64,000 nt of DNA, taken from contig OZ219905.1 of the NCBI GenBank assembly GCA_964291635.2, positions 496,001 through 560,000 of the forward strand, written 5' to 3'. The notes under the pieces were generated by a model. The model saw only the letters and a list, made by a program, of their open reading frames with translations. It searched no databases and was not told the DNA's origin. The stretch comes from JAPPHA01 sp964291635. Its GTDB lineage: Bacteria; Pseudomonadota; Alphaproteobacteria; Rhodobacterales; Rhodobacteraceae. A program made the translations under genes and the position numbers. Of this stretch, positions 34,069-43,221 are shown piece after piece (position 1 is the first letter of the stretch; every line of letters begins with the position of its first letter).

Positions 34069-35178
34069 TTACCGCTTGTAGCTCAACCGCCAGAAATCCT
34101 GCCAATCCTGCCGCTTGTCGAAGTCGTCATCCCCCGTGGCAGCATTGTGCGGTGTCAAACGGTCGGAAAACGGGTTGACGCCGGATGCTTCCTCGGCGTG
34201 CCGTGGCACGGCATTGTTTCCCGACACCTTGCCGTCCCTGGTCATCGGCGAGATACCTTCCTCCGTCATCATGAAACGCAGAAACAGTTTGGCCAGGTTG
34301 GGGCTCTTTGTGCCGACAGCGATCAGCCCGAAATTCGGGTTGGCATAACCGATGTAGGGCTTGATATCCGCGCAGATGCTCATGGTGAGCTTTCCAGTAA
34401 CTGTGTCACGGTACTTTGCGGTGGAAATCAACCCCATGAAAGGCTCATCCTGGCCCGGCGTACCAATGGCCTCGGAAGCGGCAGAATCCGAGTCTGTCAA
34501 GAGCGGTGAATTGGAAGCCAGGGCCTGGACCCAACTCGCGGTCGCGCTCTGGGTACTGGTGTCCAACGCCTTGCCGTAGTGCATCTCGTATGCGTCTGCA
34601 ACGGACTGATCCCAATGGGTCTCCATCTGGTTGAACCAGTCAAGATAACCCGGCTTGTTGAGCGGATCGCTCAAGGCAACCTTGCGGTTCCAATCGGGAT
34701 CCGTAAGTGCCCAGATGTTATCCACCGGACAACTGTCGTATTTGTCGCTGTTGTACGTCCAGACTGCAGGATCCCGGTAAACGACCAGAGGATCCCGGGA
34801 ATCTTCCGGAATTGTATCCGCCAGGTCGGGAGGTACCCAGCTCATCACGATTCCGCTCGGGACGACTTCGGCCAGCGTTGCCGCGGCATCCGCGGACACG
34901 ATCACGTCGCCCACGATATTCCCCGACTGCGCCTCCCTGATTACCATTTCGATCTGGGCCGATGACGGCACCTTGGAACCGGTGACTTCAATCCCGTACT
35001 TTTCCGTGAATGCCGCTGCTGATGTCTTGATTTTCCCGGTACTTGCATAGGCCGTTATCGCTTCCTCGCCCCGGGCGGCTTCGATCAATGCATCCAGGTC
35101 GAAATCCCCGGCCGACAGCGGTGCGGCGAGCACCAAGAAGGCAAACGAACCAATGAAACTGTTTACAAGTCTGGTCAT
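34069..35178 (-). CDS. ABC transporter substrate-binding protein, ferric-iron (AfuA/FbpA) type
   Basis: A 369-residue exported binding protein of the type II fold. A signal peptide covers about 1-24 (SFIGSFAFLVLAAPLSAG). The mature part opens with LIEAARGEEAITAYASTGKI, typical of AfuA/FbpA-like iron(III) receptors, and contains AVWTYNSDKYD. The substrate could also be another oxyanion or organic acid. ATG 35178 is chosen at the signal peptide. It is the third gene after permease and ATPase, with 116 bases between, so the receptor is transcribed last, which is unusual. Confidence 0.8.
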   Translation of the reverse strand: MTRLVNSFIGSFAFLVLAAPLSAGDFDLDALIEAARGEEAITAYASTGKIKTSAAAFTEKYGIEVTGSKVPSSAQIEMVIREAQSGNIVGDVIVSADAAATLAEVVPSGIVMSWVPPDLADTIPEDSRDPLVVYRDPAVWTYNSDKYDSCPVDNIWALTDPDWNRKVALSDPLNKPGYLDWFNQMETHWDQSVADAYEMHYGKALDTSTQSATASWVQALASNSPLLTDSDSAASEAIGTPGQDEPFMGLISTAKYRDTVTGKLTMSICADIKPYIGYANPNFGLIAVGTKSPNLAKLFLRFMMTEEGISPMTRDGKVSGNNAVPRHAEEASGVNPFSDRLTPHNAATGDDDFDKRQDWQDFWRLSYKR

Positions 35179-35294
35179 GTCAGGCACTCCAATATTGTCT
35201 TGTTTTACTCTCGGGCTGATGCCTCGTCGCACATTGCCTCGACCGAAAGTCGCAAATGGCGCGGGTCTCTTTTTTGACAAGGTGGCCTGCTCGA

Positions 35295-36401
35295 TCAGTC
35301 ATTCTCATATGAAATGCGTATCCCGTCAAGGTCGAACAAATGTATCCGGGAGTCATCCACCTGGAAATTCAGCATTTCTCCAACATTGAATTCAGGCGAT
35401 ATGTTTGTCGAGACAAAGAGCGGTGAACCCCCCTTGTCCAATTCGACGATCCAGTTCCCGCCTGTCGGAAGGATCCCTGCAACTCTCGCATGGCTTGTCA
35501 GACAACGGGAGTTGCCCGATGGTCTCGTCACCGAAAGGCGGATTGTTTCCGGACGGAGACCTACGGAACCGACATTGTCAACTCCGCGAAAAGACCTGAC
35601 CACGTATTCACCCAGGGTCCGTGACAATTCCGTGTCTTGGCCGACGGTCAATGGAATCATGTTTATCGGCGGATTGCCGACAAATTCCGCGACAAAGAGA
35701 TTGGCAGGAGAATTGTAGATCTCGTCAGGAGTGCCCACTTGTTGCAAGGAACCTTCATTCATCACGGCAATACGTGTCGAGAGCGTCATCGCTTCCCATT
35801 GGTCATGGGTCACAAAGACGATGGTCGTACCGAATTCGCCGTGAATTCGCTTCAACTCGGCGCGCATCTTCAGGCGGAGTTTGGCATCCAGGTTCGACAA
35901 TGGTTCATCCAGCAAAAGGACATCCGGTTTGATGACCAACATCCGGGCAAGCGCGACCCGTTGCTGCTGACCACCGGACAGTTGCGACGGGTACCGGTCC
36001 CGAAACTGCCCGATGCCCAGCGTTTCCATGACAAATCCGACTCGTTCTTCACGTTCCTCTGTCGGAACCTTGCGCAAACGCAGACCGAAACTGACATTTC
36101 GCTCGACGGTGAGATGCGGCCATAGTGCGTAGCTCTGAAAAACCAGTCCCGCACCTCGCTGTTCAGGCGGAACGAAGATACCCTGGTCACGTGAATCCAG
36201 AACCCGGCCGCCGATCTTGATTTCCCCGGCGCTGAGGTTTTCCAACCCCGCGATCACCCGCAGGGTGGTTGATTTTCCACAACCCGAAGGCCCGAGCAGG
36301 CACATGAACTCGCCGTCCCGGACCACAAGGTCGAGATCCGATATTGCCGGGGCCAGGCTGTCGTATGACTTGCTGACATGGCTGAGTGTGATGGTGGGCA
36401 A
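35295..36401 (-). CDS. ABC transporter ATP-binding protein, ferric-iron/CUT1-like
   Basis: A 368-residue ATPase with Walker A GPSGCGKST, Q-loop VFQSYALWPHLTV, signature LSGGQQQR, Walker B VLLLDEPLSNLD and switch His in VTHD. The C-terminal third is a TOBE-type regulatory domain (GLRPETIRL and after). TTG 36401 follows GGAGG by seven bases and lies just after the permease stop TAG, so translation is coupled. It powers the adjacent two-domain permease. Confidence 0.92.
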   Translation of the reverse strand: MPTITLSHVSKSYDSLAPAISDLDLVVRDGEFMCLLGPSGCGKSTTLRVIAGLENLSAGEIKIGGRVLDSRDQGIFVPPEQRGAGLVFQSYALWPHLTVERNVSFGLRLRKVPTEEREERVGFVMETLGIGQFRDRYPSQLSGGQQQRVALARMLVIKPDVLLLDEPLSNLDAKLRLKMRAELKRIHGEFGTTIVFVTHDQWEAMTLSTRIAVMNEGSLQQVGTPDEIYNSPANLFVAEFVGNPPINMIPLTVGQDTELSRTLGEYVVRSFRGVDNVGSVGLRPETIRLSVTRPSGNSRCLTSHARVAGILPTGGNWIVELDKGGSPLFVSTNISPEFNVGEMLNFQVDDSRIHLFDLDGIRISYEND

Positions 36402-36402
36402 T

Positions 36403-38265
36403 CTATCCTCCCAGTCCGTCGGCGAGATTCGTCTTGGTCACGTTTTGTACTGCCAGTGTCCCGAAATAGGCCATGGCCGCGATGATCAGCACAACTGCAT
36501 TTGCGGCTTGAGTGTAATTGTTGTCGATCAGCCGCAGGGAATATGTCGTCAACACATCGGTTGTGGGTACCGCCAGGACCACGAACAGGCTCAACCCCTT
36601 GATTCCCGAAATGAAAGGCAGAAGTGTTCCCGTGACGAGGGCGCCTTTCTGGATTGGAAGCACGATGCTCGTCATGCGTCGCAGCCAACCGGCGCCGGTC
36701 ATTTGCGCCGCTTCTTCGGGATCCTTTCCCAGCTGCATCATCGCGGAGATCCCTGCTCTCGAAGAGTAAGGCATCTGGTCCGCGGTCAATGCCAGAACAA
36801 GGATCAGGCCGGTGCCGTAAAGCGCAGGTATCGGCCCGCGCTGGACGGCAAACAACGACAAATATGCGACCGCAAACGCGATCCCGGGCACAAGATAGGG
36901 AAAGAAAGTCACATGTCGAAGGAAGCTCGATATCCACCGCACCCGTGATCTCACAACCACGTAACCGACGAGCAGGCCCAGAAGACCGGAGCATAACGAT
37001 GCGAATCCGACGATTCGAAGCGTATTCCATGCCGCCATCCAAAGATCCGGCGTCAAGAGAATACCGGTCCGCAAGGCGACAGTTTCGAGATTCCGGCCAA
37101 TCCAATAATCCAGGGTAAAGTTCTCCATGGAAAAGTCAGCCGGGACCTTCATGACGGTCGAAAGCACCAGCACGAGCAGCGGGAATCCCACGGAAATCAG
37201 GAAGATCAGTGCTGCAAAGACGGTCGCCGGCAATCTGTAAATTCCCAGCGGAGACTTGCGGCTCATTGCACCCTTGCCTCCGACGGTCACGAACCTGCGG
37301 GATTCACGAACAAGGCGGGCATCGACCAACAGGGATATGATGCCAATCAGCATGATCGCCCCGGCCAAGACCGCCGCGACACCGCTCTGTCGGGACGAGA
37401 TGCTGCGATAAAGCGACGTCGCGAGCACATTGTAGTCGACGGGCAAACCCAAGAGGTAGTTGACCCCGAATTCGCCAATGCACTTTGCAAAAATCAGGAT
37501 TGTTGCCGACAAAAGAGAGGGCAACATGAGCGGGAAAATGATTTGCCATGCCACGGTCCCCGACTTTGCACCGAGAATACGTGCACTTTCCTCAAACTGG
37601 GTATCGAAGCTTCTCAGGGCATTGCCGAAAAGCAAGATGACGAACGGCGCGTAATGCAATGCGAGGATGATCGTGATCGGGACCTGGCCGTATGCCAACC
37701 AGTCTGGGGGCGTGAATCCGAGGTTTTCAAGCCAACCCTGCTGTCCGCCAACGGTTCGATTTCGGAATAATGTGCGCCACGCAAGCGCAAACGTCCAGGA
37801 CGGCAGCATGTATGGTACGATCAAGGCAGTGGCAAACCATCGTCGTCCGAACATGTCCGAACGACTCAGCAACCATGCAAGCGGAACGCCTATGGAAAGG
37901 GAAACCACTATGACCCCGGTCGCGACGGACAGCGTGTGTGCGAGCGGTTCCCAGAACAGGATTTGCGCAATCGGCGACGAAAGGGTTCTGTTCAGGTAAT
38001 AGAGTGTCCAGGTGCCAACCTCGGACTTCGCCCGACGCGCATCGCCGAATTGCACTTCGACTGCGTCGTGCAGGAGCGTGACAATCGGGACAATCACCAG
38101 GTATGCGAAGAGCAGGACCATCAACGCGCCGATAATGGCCGTGGGTTCCCTCCATCCGACCTTGAAGTGGTAGCTCAGACGGGTACTTCGACTCGTCCCC
38201 GTGCTAGAGGTCGATTTTTCGTGTTCGGCCAATTGCGATGGCATCAGGTCGGACTTCTGTTTCAT
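36403..38265 (-). CDS. ABC transporter permease, FbpB-type double membrane domain
   Basis: A fused permease with two six-helix halves. Each half has its EAA-type coupling loop: EESARILGAKSGTVAWQIIFPLM in the first, split here for length, and EEAAQMTGAGWLRRMTSI in the second. This matches FbpB/FutB-like iron(III) permeases, in which both channel domains sit in one chain. ATG 38265 gives 620 residues; a TTG nine codons upstream lacks a ribosome-binding site. It is the first gene of the three-gene operon. Confidence 0.88.
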   Translation of the reverse strand: MKQKSDLMPSQLAEHEKSTSSTGTSRSTRLSYHFKVGWREPTAIIGALMVLLFAYLVIVPIVTLLHDAVEVQFGDARRAKSEVGTWTLYYLNRTLSSPIAQILFWEPLAHTLSVATGVIVVSLSIGVPLAWLLSRSDMFGRRWFATALIVPYMLPSWTFALAWRTLFRNRTVGGQQGWLENLGFTPPDWLAYGQVPITIILALHYAPFVILLFGNALRSFDTQFEESARILGAKSGTVAWQIIFPLMLPSLLSATILIFAKCIGEFGVNYLLGLPVDYNVLATSLYRSISSRQSGVAAVLAGAIMLIGIISLLVDARLVRESRRFVTVGGKGAMSRKSPLGIYRLPATVFAALIFLISVGFPLLVLVLSTVMKVPADFSMENFTLDYWIGRNLETVALRTGILLTPDLWMAAWNTLRIVGFASLCSGLLGLLVGYVVVRSRVRWISSFLRHVTFFPYLVPGIAFAVAYLSLFAVQRGPIPALYGTGLILVLALTADQMPYSSRAGISAMMQLGKDPEEAAQMTGAGWLRRMTSIVLPIQKGALVTGTLLPFISGIKGLSLFVVLAVPTTDVLTTYSLRLIDNNYTQAANAVVLIIAAMAYFGTLAVQNVTKTNLADGLGG

Positions 38266-38927
38266 GCCCGGCACGTGGTGTTCATTCGGCAAGTTAACAG
38301 CCGGCCCAGACCATGACTACCTTGATTTGAGCGGGGTCAGCACGAAAGCTCAGTCCGAATGTCGGGAAGCGACATGACCTGGATCCTTGATCGTGGGCTC
38401 CAAACGAAAGCGTAAACCTGGGGACTTCGGACGGCCGTGTTGCATCTGGCGGGCTCATCGGACACCCTGGACCGGACAGTGCCGACGCTGCTGGCGGCCA
38501 TTTTCGGACACCGGGTAGGACCCGGCCCATGAAGAGAACCGGCATGACCTAGTTGCCAGTTTTGTCGGCACCGCGACGCGGGCGTGGTGCCGCTGCCATC
38601 GATCTCCGCATCGGCCGGCACATTGGAGTGCATCGGCCGGCACGGAATTGCGCATCGAGCATGAATTCGCTCTCGCGGGCTTTGCCCGTTTCGTCGGCAA
38701 GTCGCTCGCGGTCCGCAAATCCGACGGCATCTGGTGGCCGAAGACCCCAGCCTGCCTGGTCGCCTGCGCACCGGTTAGGACAAAGGTCAAAACGACTACA
38801 TCGCCTTTCCGTCATGCGGGTTCACTCGAAATCCCGGCGACAATTCTGCGGCCAGGTGTTGCGATTGACACGTTATTGACCCGGCGTGACTTTTCGGCAC
38901 GGGACTTCAATACTAGTATTCGACCCC
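38266..38927. other. Gene-poor region between permease and DsbD-domain gene
   Basis: No gene is recognised in 660 bases. A 14-base direct repeat GCATCGGCCGGCAC occurs at 38608-38621 and 38630-38643, period 22. The open frames look like random GC-rich translation. The region must include the promoters of the divergent flanking genes. Confidence 0.4.
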
Positions 38928-39797
38928 ATGAGTAACGCATCCATTAACCTGGGGCTGGCGGGTCTTGCGATTGCAGCGGTCCTTGTCGCCACGTCGGCTC
39001 CGACAGCAAACAGTCATGCATCCGAACTTGGCGGGGAACAAGGACATCCGGGAATCGTATCCCTGGACCTCCTTCACGGATGGCGCGACACGTCGGGGCG
39101 TCACATGGCGGCCATCAGGTTCAAGCTGGCGAAGGAGTGGAAAACATATTGGCGTTCTCCGGGCCAGTACGGCTTTCCTCCTCAATTCGACTGGGCCGAC
39201 TCGATGAATCTCAAGGCCCTCAGGTTTCATTGGCCGACTCCCCGGGTATTCGACTCCTACGGTCTTCGCGTCGTCGGATATGAAAACGAACTGATCCTGC
39301 CGGTCGAATTGTTCCCGGCGCGTACCGGTGACGATATTCATCTCGATCTCACGATCGAGTTCGGCGTTTGCAGGGACATTTGCATTCCGGTCAAGTCGCG
39401 AGTCGCAAACCTTCTCAGCGAATTCCGAACCGGTCACAGGCGAACCATCGAGGAGGCGTTGGGGAAAACCGCGATCGCACCGCATCGGGCGGGATTTCGG
39501 CGCCTGGGGTGCCACATCAGAAAAGTCGATCGGAGCTTCGTAGTTACCTCGCACGTCGGCGTCGGCGCCAACCTCAGAAACCCGGTCGAGGCGATATTCG
39601 AACTTGGCGACGGACAGGCCGCCTGGATCGAACCCGGCGAGACCGTGGTCTCCGGCTCCCGGATTGTCGCCAACGCGGGAATCGTGCCGTACCGGATGGA
39701 CGGGTTCATTCTGGATCGTTCAAGAATCGTCATGACCGTGCTCGGAGGCGACCGCGCGGTGGAGTTTTCCGGTTGTACCGAACTCTCCGACAGGTGA
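38928..39797 (+). CDS. Periplasmic DsbD-domain (DsbD-alpha-like) protein
   Basis: A 289-residue exported protein with a signal peptide to about residue 30 and a single immunoglobulin-like DsbD N-terminal domain. The redox motif CRDIC in FGVCRDICIPV is the CX3C of this domain, which receives electrons from a membrane thiol transporter. No DsbD transmembrane part is attached or encoded nearby, so it is a stand-alone redox module. ATG 38928 gives the family N-terminus. The RND permease gene converges on it. Confidence 0.82.
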   Translation: MSNASINLGLAGLAIAAVLVATSAPTANSHASELGGEQGHPGIVSLDLLHGWRDTSGRHMAAIRFKLAKEWKTYWRSPGQYGFPPQFDWADSMNLKALRFHWPTPRVFDSYGLRVVGYENELILPVELFPARTGDDIHLDLTIEFGVCRDICIPVKSRVANLLSEFRTGHRRTIEEALGKTAIAPHRAGFRRLGCHIRKVDRSFVVTSHVGVGANLRNPVEAIFELGDGQAAWIEPGETVVSGSRIVANAGIVPYRMDGFILDRSRIVMTVLGGDRAVEFSGCTELSDR

Positions 39798-39816
39798 CGC
39801 CACAACATCGGTGAGG

Positions 39817-42800
39817 TCAATTGCGCCGCGGTCTCAGCCCAATGATTGCCACCGCTGCCAGCAGTGACACGACCAGGACACCGGCGATTCCGCCGAACAT
39901 CGCCAGGAGCGCCGTGATTCGGTCCGGTAGGTCGACCGGAGAATACGGCTGCAACCATGGGTGGAGTTCATCGGTCACCACCAGGTAGCCGGCCGTTCCG
40001 ACAACAACGGCCGCGGAAAAGGCGGTGGCCGCGACAAGCACGAACCGGCCGGCCATTCCGACCCGCCTGTCACCCAGTGCGCGCCTGAAGGCCAGTATGA
40101 ACCCCGCAATGTCCTTCTGTACGGCCAGGAGTGCAGGAACCAGGAAAAGCAGGATGACCATGCCGAACCCAAGGCCATAGCTCAGCGTAATCACCGTCGG
40201 TTTGAGGAACAGGGCCTGCCGCGAGGATTCGAACAGGAGCGGAAGCAGCCCGAGAACCGTCGTCAGGGTCGTCAGAAGTATCGGGCGAAACCGGTCGCAT
40301 GCAGCATCGACAATTGCGGGGAACAACGCCCGTGACCGGCTGTAGTCGTCGACAGTGGAAATCAGGACAATCGAGTCATTGATGATAATGCCGGACAGTC
40401 CGATCAGCCCGACAATCGAGAATATGGAAAACGGCACCTCCCAATGGTGATGGCCAAAGATGGCCCCGACAAGTCCGAAGGGGATGATCGCCAGAACGAG
40501 GAGTGGCCGAATCCAGCTCGCGAATATCCAGACAAGCGTCAGGTAGATCCCCAGGAGACAGAGTGCGTATCCGTAAGATGCTTCACCCAGGAATCGGGAT
40601 TCCTGTTCGGCCAGTCCCGACAGGGCGTAGGTAATCCCGTATTGGCTTGCGACCCCGGGAAGAATTCGGTCTTCAAGCTCGATCCGGATCTCCTCCGCGT
40701 GGGCGGGATCATCCTCCGAAATGTCTCCGGTTACGGTGACAACCCGGTGTCCGTCTTCCCGGCGGACCGCAGAGAACCCGAGGCGTGTCGAAACGGACAC
40801 GATGTCCGACAGGGGAACATAAACTCCTGCCGTCGTCCGAAGACGGGTGCGATCCAGGAAATCCGCGGTCAGTTCGGATTCGGGCAACCGCACGATAACT
40901 TCCGCGGTTCGGGACCCTACGGGAAACCGGGCTGCCATGATTCCGTTCAACCGGCTCCGCAATTCTGCGCCTATCGAGTCGATCGTGAAGCCGAGGGCAC
41001 GACCTTGCGGGGTCAGGTCGAGGATGAGTTCTTCCTTGTCATAGGCAAGATTGTCCTCCAGCCCCGACACCGCGGGAAACGCGAGAAGCGCGTGCTGCAC
41101 TGCCTCGGAAGCCGCTTTCAAGGTCTCGGAGTCGCCGCCCCTGAGGTCCACGGACAGCGCGTCACCGCCCGGTCCGGACCGCCAGCCCCGGAAGCTGAGA
41201 GTCTCCAGCAGGGGATGCCGCCTGACCTCTTCCTGCAGGGCGGAGACGAAGGCAAAGGACGTATAGGGCCTGGAATCGGCGTCGATCAGCTCGACGGCTA
41301 TTGATCCCAGCTGGTCCTGGTCCTTTGTATCGGCTCCGGAGAGGCCCCTGCCCGTCGTGCCCCCGATCTCCGCAAGGGAGAACGTCACCGGGTTGGTGCC
41401 GTACCGGTTCTCGAATTCCCGGCCGGTCACGTCGACGGCGCGCTGAAGTTCCTCGACCACGGCGCGGGAATCCTCCCTTGTCGCGCCGGGCAGCATGGCG
41501 AAGTTCCCTGAAACCGACCCGGTTTCGGGAGCATTGAAGAACCTGAAGACAACATCCCCCCTGACCAGCAGTGCTGCCTGCGATGCCAGCAGGAAGATGC
41601 AGCCGGCCAGGACAGGGTACCTCAGGAAGAGCACCCAGATCATGAACCTCCGAAAAACGGTTTTCCGGAACCAGACGAATACCCGGTTGAACAGGATATT
41701 CGGCCAGTCGTACCAGTGCCGCCTGGAAACGCTGACCAGCGCATGGCTCATATGCCTGGGAAGAATGAAAAAACACTCCACCAGCGATGCGGCAAGTACC
41801 GCAATCACCGTGAACGGAAGGTCGACGATCAGGTTGCCGAAACGCCCGCCAATCGCCGTCAAACCGAAAAAGGCGATGATCGTCGTGACGGTCGCGGAAA
41901 ACACCAGGGGAGCCATGCGGATTGCTGCATTTTCAGCCGCGATCGCCGGAGATTCGCCCAGGTGCCGGTGACGGAAGTCCGCGTGTTCGCCAACGACGAT
42001 GGCGTCATCGACCACGAAACCGAGGCAAATGATCAGTGCGAAAAGCGAGACCATGTTGATCGTCAGGCCGGCGGCAAACATCACCGCCACGGCCGAGAGC
42101 ATGGCGACCGGTATCCCGGCCGCGACCCAGAATGCGGTGCGCGCGTTCAGGAAAAGAAACAGCAGGCAGACGACCAGGACCAGGCCGAGCAGCCCGTTGT
42201 CCAGGAGAACCCCGAGCCGCTCCGAAATCGCTTCAGCCCGGGTTCGAATCAATTCGATCTTGACGCCGTCCGGCAGGGTCAATTGCAGCTCACGTGCAGC
42301 GTCCTCGACCTGTTCCTGCATGCGAATGGCGTCACCAAAGTCGGCACGGTCGACGCGAATCGACACCGCCGGGTTTTTCCCGACGAAATAACTGCGCCCC
42401 TGCCCGGTCCCGGAATCATCGACCTCGGCGATGTCCCCGACAAGCAGTTTCGACCCGTCCGGCAACAGCCTGAGTATGACGTTCCGGATCTCGTCTGCAG
42501 TCCGTTTTTCGATCCCTGTCCGGACCCGCGTCGCGCCTCCGGCCACGTCACCGGCCGGATCCGCCGACGTTTCCTCGGAAATCGCCGCGGCGATTTCCCT
42601 GAGCGTAATGTCGTTCCGGATCAGCGACATCTCCGGGGCTTCGACGACGATTTCCGGTTCATCGACGCCCCGGGTTGTTGTTCGCGTTATTCCCCGTCGA
42701 AACAGCTCTGCCACGAATTCATCGGCGAAACGCTGTAATTGTACGCCCGATACCGGCCCCGATATGATGACATCGGTTACCCTGTCGCGCCAGGCGTTGC

Positions 42801-43212
42801 GGCGGACGACCGGCTCCTCGACCCCATCCGGAAATCCGGTTACCCCTTCGACCGCGACCTTGACATCGTCTGCCGCCCTGCCCATGTCCCAACCCGGTTC
42901 GAAGTCGAGCCTGATCGTCGCCGACCCTTCCCGCGCCGTGCTGCTCGTTCCCTCGACGCCCTCGATATCGAGAAGCGCCGGCTCGAGCAGTGAAACAACG
43001 GCCTGGTCCATGTCTTCGGGTCCGGCCCCGTCCCACTGGACCGACACGCGAACGCTGTCGATGACCACGTCCGGGAAGAACTGCGAACGGATCTGGGTCA
43101 TCGACGCGAGGCCAAGAACGACCATCGCCAACAGCACGAGATTTGCTGCGGTTCGGTGTCTGGCAAAATAAGCGATCACGCCCCGCCAACCTGCCAGTGA
43201 TGTCGTGGCCAT
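39817..43212 (-). CDS. RND efflux transporter permease (AcrB/MdtB superfamily)
   Basis: An 1,131-residue inner-membrane pump. The N-terminal helix, FARHRTAANLVLLAMVVLG, is followed by a porter domain, a second helix bundle containing GFVVDDAIVVGEH with the two adjacent proton-relay Asp residues, a second porter domain, and the C-terminal bundle with GIIINDSIVLI. It would extrude drugs or lipophilic compounds by proton antiport as a trimer. It is encoded nine bases after its adaptor gene. No TolC-like outer-membrane gene is linked, so a channel encoded elsewhere must be shared. Confidence 0.93.
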   Translation of the reverse strand: MATTSLAGWRGVIAYFARHRTAANLVLLAMVVLGLASMTQIRSQFFPDVVIDSVRVSVQWDGAGPEDMDQAVVSLLEPALLDIEGVEGTSSTAREGSATIRLDFEPGWDMGRAADDVKVAVEGVTGFPDGVEEPVVRRNAWRDRVTDVIISGPVSGVQLQRFADEFVAELFRRGITRTTTRGVDEPEIVVEAPEMSLIRNDITLREIAAAISEETSADPAGDVAGGATRVRTGIEKRTADEIRNVILRLLPDGSKLLVGDIAEVDDSGTGQGRSYFVGKNPAVSIRVDRADFGDAIRMQEQVEDAARELQLTLPDGVKIELIRTRAEAISERLGVLLDNGLLGLVLVVCLLFLFLNARTAFWVAAGIPVAMLSAVAVMFAAGLTINMVSLFALIICLGFVVDDAIVVGEHADFRHRHLGESPAIAAENAAIRMAPLVFSATVTTIIAFFGLTAIGGRFGNLIVDLPFTVIAVLAASLVECFFILPRHMSHALVSVSRRHWYDWPNILFNRVFVWFRKTVFRRFMIWVLFLRYPVLAGCIFLLASQAALLVRGDVVFRFFNAPETGSVSGNFAMLPGATREDSRAVVEELQRAVDVTGREFENRYGTNPVTFSLAEIGGTTGRGLSGADTKDQDQLGSIAVELIDADSRPYTSFAFVSALQEEVRRHPLLETLSFRGWRSGPGGDALSVDLRGGDSETLKAASEAVQHALLAFPAVSGLEDNLAYDKEELILDLTPQGRALGFTIDSIGAELRSRLNGIMAARFPVGSRTAEVIVRLPESELTADFLDRTRLRTTAGVYVPLSDIVSVSTRLGFSAVRREDGHRVVTVTGDISEDDPAHAEEIRIELEDRILPGVASQYGITYALSGLAEQESRFLGEASYGYALCLLGIYLTLVWIFASWIRPLLVLAIIPFGLVGAIFGHHHWEVPFSIFSIVGLIGLSGIIINDSIVLISTVDDYSRSRALFPAIVDAACDRFRPILLTTLTTVLGLLPLLFESSRQALFLKPTVITLSYGLGFGMVILLFLVPALLAVQKDIAGFILAFRRALGDRRVGMAGRFVLVAATAFSAAVVVGTAGYLVVTDELHPWLQPYSPVDLPDRITALLAMFGGIAGVLVVSLLAAVAIIGLRPRRN

Positions 43213-43221
43213 GGCTTGTAC

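Noticed and set aside
38608..38643. Start of a CRISPR array or iteron cluster
   Set aside because: Only two 14-base direct repeats with an 8-base spacer; too short and too few.
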